Assembly: GCA_036732565.1 (NCBI GenBank)
Contig: DAINCF010000409.1
Location: 1-6,553 of the forward strand
DNA: 6,553 nt
From: JAIVJN01 sp036732565
Lineage (GTDB): Bacteria > Acidobacteriota > Vicinamibacteria > Vicinamibacterales > UBA2999
Direction: 5' to 3'
Numbering within the stretch: position 1 is the first letter of the stretch; every line of letters begins with the position of its first letter. The notes under the pieces are model-generated. The model was not told where the DNA came from, did no database searches, and saw nothing but the letters and a program-made list of their open reading frames with translations. Positions 5,441 to 6,553 of this stretch are shown one piece after another. The position numbers and the translations under genes are program-made.

Positions 5441-6553
5441 ATGATTCGTCGTACCGCCGCTCTCACCGTAGCGCTTGCCCTCATCTGGGCGTCGAGCTAT
5501 CCATCCGCGTCGGCGCAACCCATCAATCAACCTGAGCGCGTCCTGTCGGGCACCGTGGCCGATGTGCAAGAGGCGCGGATTTCAGGCGCCGTCATCACCG
5601 CACAGCACGGCGTGTTGACGCGTCGTACCCAAAGCGGCGCGGATGGCACGTTCGCGCTTCGCCTGCCGCCGGGCACGTACGAGATCCGCGTCGAGCGCCC
5701 GGGATTCGGCGCTTTCACGCAGCAGGTGAGCATCGGGGCCGAAACGGACGCGGAGATCGCGGTCGTGCTGACCGTCGCGCAGCTCACCGACTCGGTTGTG
5801 GTGAGCGCTCCGCCAACCGAGGCCGACAGACGCGCCACGACGGCCACGAAAACGGATACGCCGCTGATCGAGACGCCGCAGTCGGTGACGGTCATCGGCG
5901 CCACCCAGATCCGCGATCAAGCCTCGCCGACGCTGCAGGAGGCCGTGCGCTACGCGCCGGGCGTGCGCCACGAGCTTTACGGGGTCGACAACCGCGGCGA
6001 CTGGATCTCGCTGCGCGGCAGCGACGAAACGACCATCCTCCTCGACGGCCTGCGCCTGCCGTTGACCGGTTGGTATGGCGTGGTCCGGGCGGAGCCGTAC
6101 TCGTACGAGCGCATCGAGGTCCTGCGAGGACCGTCCTCCATCATCGCCGGGCAGAACGATCCGGGCGGCGTGATCAATCTGGCGTCGAAGCGCCCGCGAG
6201 CCGAAGCCGCTCGCGAGATCGGCGTGCGGTTCGGCAACTACAACCACCGCGAGATCCAGTTCGACGTGACGGGTCCGCTGAACGCCGACGGATCGTGGCT
6301 CTACCGGCTGGTGGCGATGGGGAAGGACAGCGACACACAAATCGCCTACGCCGACCAGCAAAGGGCCCTGGTCGCGCCGTCACTGACGTGGCGGTCGGAT
6401 GCTCGCCGTTCCGTGACGCTCTACGGTGACTATCAGTACGACCGCAGCAAGAACACCAACGCATTTCTGGGGCTGGCCGGCACGCTCTACCCCGCGCCCA
6501 ACGGGCCCATTCCGACGGACCTCTTCATCGGCGAGCCGGAGTGGGACCGCTAT
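5441..6553 (+). CDS. TonB-dependent siderophore receptor, N-terminal part (3' truncated)
   Basis: First 371 codons of an outer-membrane receptor importing a ferric siderophore or similar chelate with TonB-ExbBD energy; the frame is open at the right edge and family members are usually 700-900 aa. Residues 1-25 are a signal peptide (MIRRTAALTVALAL..., cleavage likely after ASA). Residues about 34-112 are a carboxypeptidase-regulatory-like domain (LSGTVAD, SGADGTFALRLPPGTYEIRVERPGF). DSVVVSA (117-123) is a likely TonB box. The plug covers about 138-250: TPLIETPQSVTVIG, TLQEAVRYAPGV, ISLRGSDETTILLDGLRL, YERIEVLRGPSSIIAGQNDPGGVINLASKRP. Barrel strands follow (FGNYNHREIQFDVTGPL, WLYRLVAMGKDSD). 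LFIGEPEWDRY near the edge is typical of TIGR01783-type siderophore receptors. There is no N-terminal STN signalling domain, so no sigma/anti-sigma surface signalling is expected. A Fur-like palindrome lies upstream, suggesting iron repression. Ligand not predictable. Confidence 0.93.
   Translation, partial: MIRRTAALTVALALIWASSYPSASAQPINQPERVLSGTVADVQEARISGAVITAQHGVLTRRTQSGADGTFALRLPPGTYEIRVERPGFGAFTQQVSIGAETDAEIAVVLTVAQLTDSVVVSAPPTEADRRATTATKTDTPLIETPQSVTVIGATQIRDQASPTLQEAVRYAPGVRHELYGVDNRGDWISLRGSDETTILLDGLRLPLTGWYGVVRAEPYSYERIEVLRGPSSIIAGQNDPGGVINLASKRPRAEAAREIGVRFGNYNHREIQFDVTGPLNADGSWLYRLVAMGKDSDTQIAYADQQRALVAPSLTWRSDARRSVTLYGDYQYDRSKNTNAFLGLAGTLYPAPNGPIPTDLFIGEPEWDRY

Noticed and set aside
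5170..5484. - strand frame of 104 codons over the intergenic region
   Set aside because: No Shine-Dalgarno, no domain, it overlaps the receptor's signal peptide, and the terminator-like hairpin lies inside it. An untranslated RNA explains the hairpin better.
5582..6361. Antisense open frame (259 codons, - strand)
   Set aside because: It is a shadow of the TonB-dependent receptor, which has a signal peptide, a plug motif series and a ribosome binding site on the + strand.

Overview
This is a GC-rich bacterial window, roughly two-thirds G+C by eye. It holds secreted or envelope proteins on the + strand and a small cluster of membrane and hypothetical genes on the - strand. Three things suggest Acidobacteriota, perhaps a Vicinamibacteria-like lineage: a Tol/PD40 propeller fused to an amidohydrolase, a TonB-dependent receptor with an N-terminal carboxypeptidase-regulatory-like domain, and palindromic repeats between genes. 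This is inference from architecture; no rRNA or tRNA gene is present to settle it.

Layout. (1) Bases 1-944, +: the 3' end of a secreted fibronectin-type-III protein whose start lies outside the window. (2) Bases 957-1011: a stem-loop between convergent genes. (3) Bases 1024-1954, -: three small genes read right to left: an 83-aa hydrophilic protein, a 157-aa polytopic membrane protein, and a 38-aa single-pass membrane peptide with a strong Shine-Dalgarno site. (4) Bases 1955-2097: a divergent intergenic region with a perfect 28-bp palindrome and decaying tandem copies of its arm, ending in a TACAAT element directly before the next start codon. (5) Bases 2098-5103, +: a 1001-aa propeller-amidohydrolase fusion with a complete set of metal-ligand residues. 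(6) Bases 5104-5440: a 337-base gap with a REP-like hairpin overlapping the preceding stop codon, a possible promoter, a Fur-like 7-1-7 palindrome, and a strong hairpin that looks like a terminator on the - strand. (7) Bases 5441-6553, +: the N-terminal 371 codons of a TonB-dependent siderophore receptor that runs off the right edge.

The genes do not form one obvious pathway. The clearest functional unit is the receptor with its upstream region, which reads as an iron-regulated outer-membrane uptake gene. The fusion enzyme looks like a stand-alone envelope hydrolase, and the three - strand genes are a separate small transcription unit or units of unknown role. I see no mobile element, CRISPR array, rRNA or tRNA. 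Nothing here is a clearly new multi-gene system; the most unusual material is in the two repeat-bearing intergenic regions.
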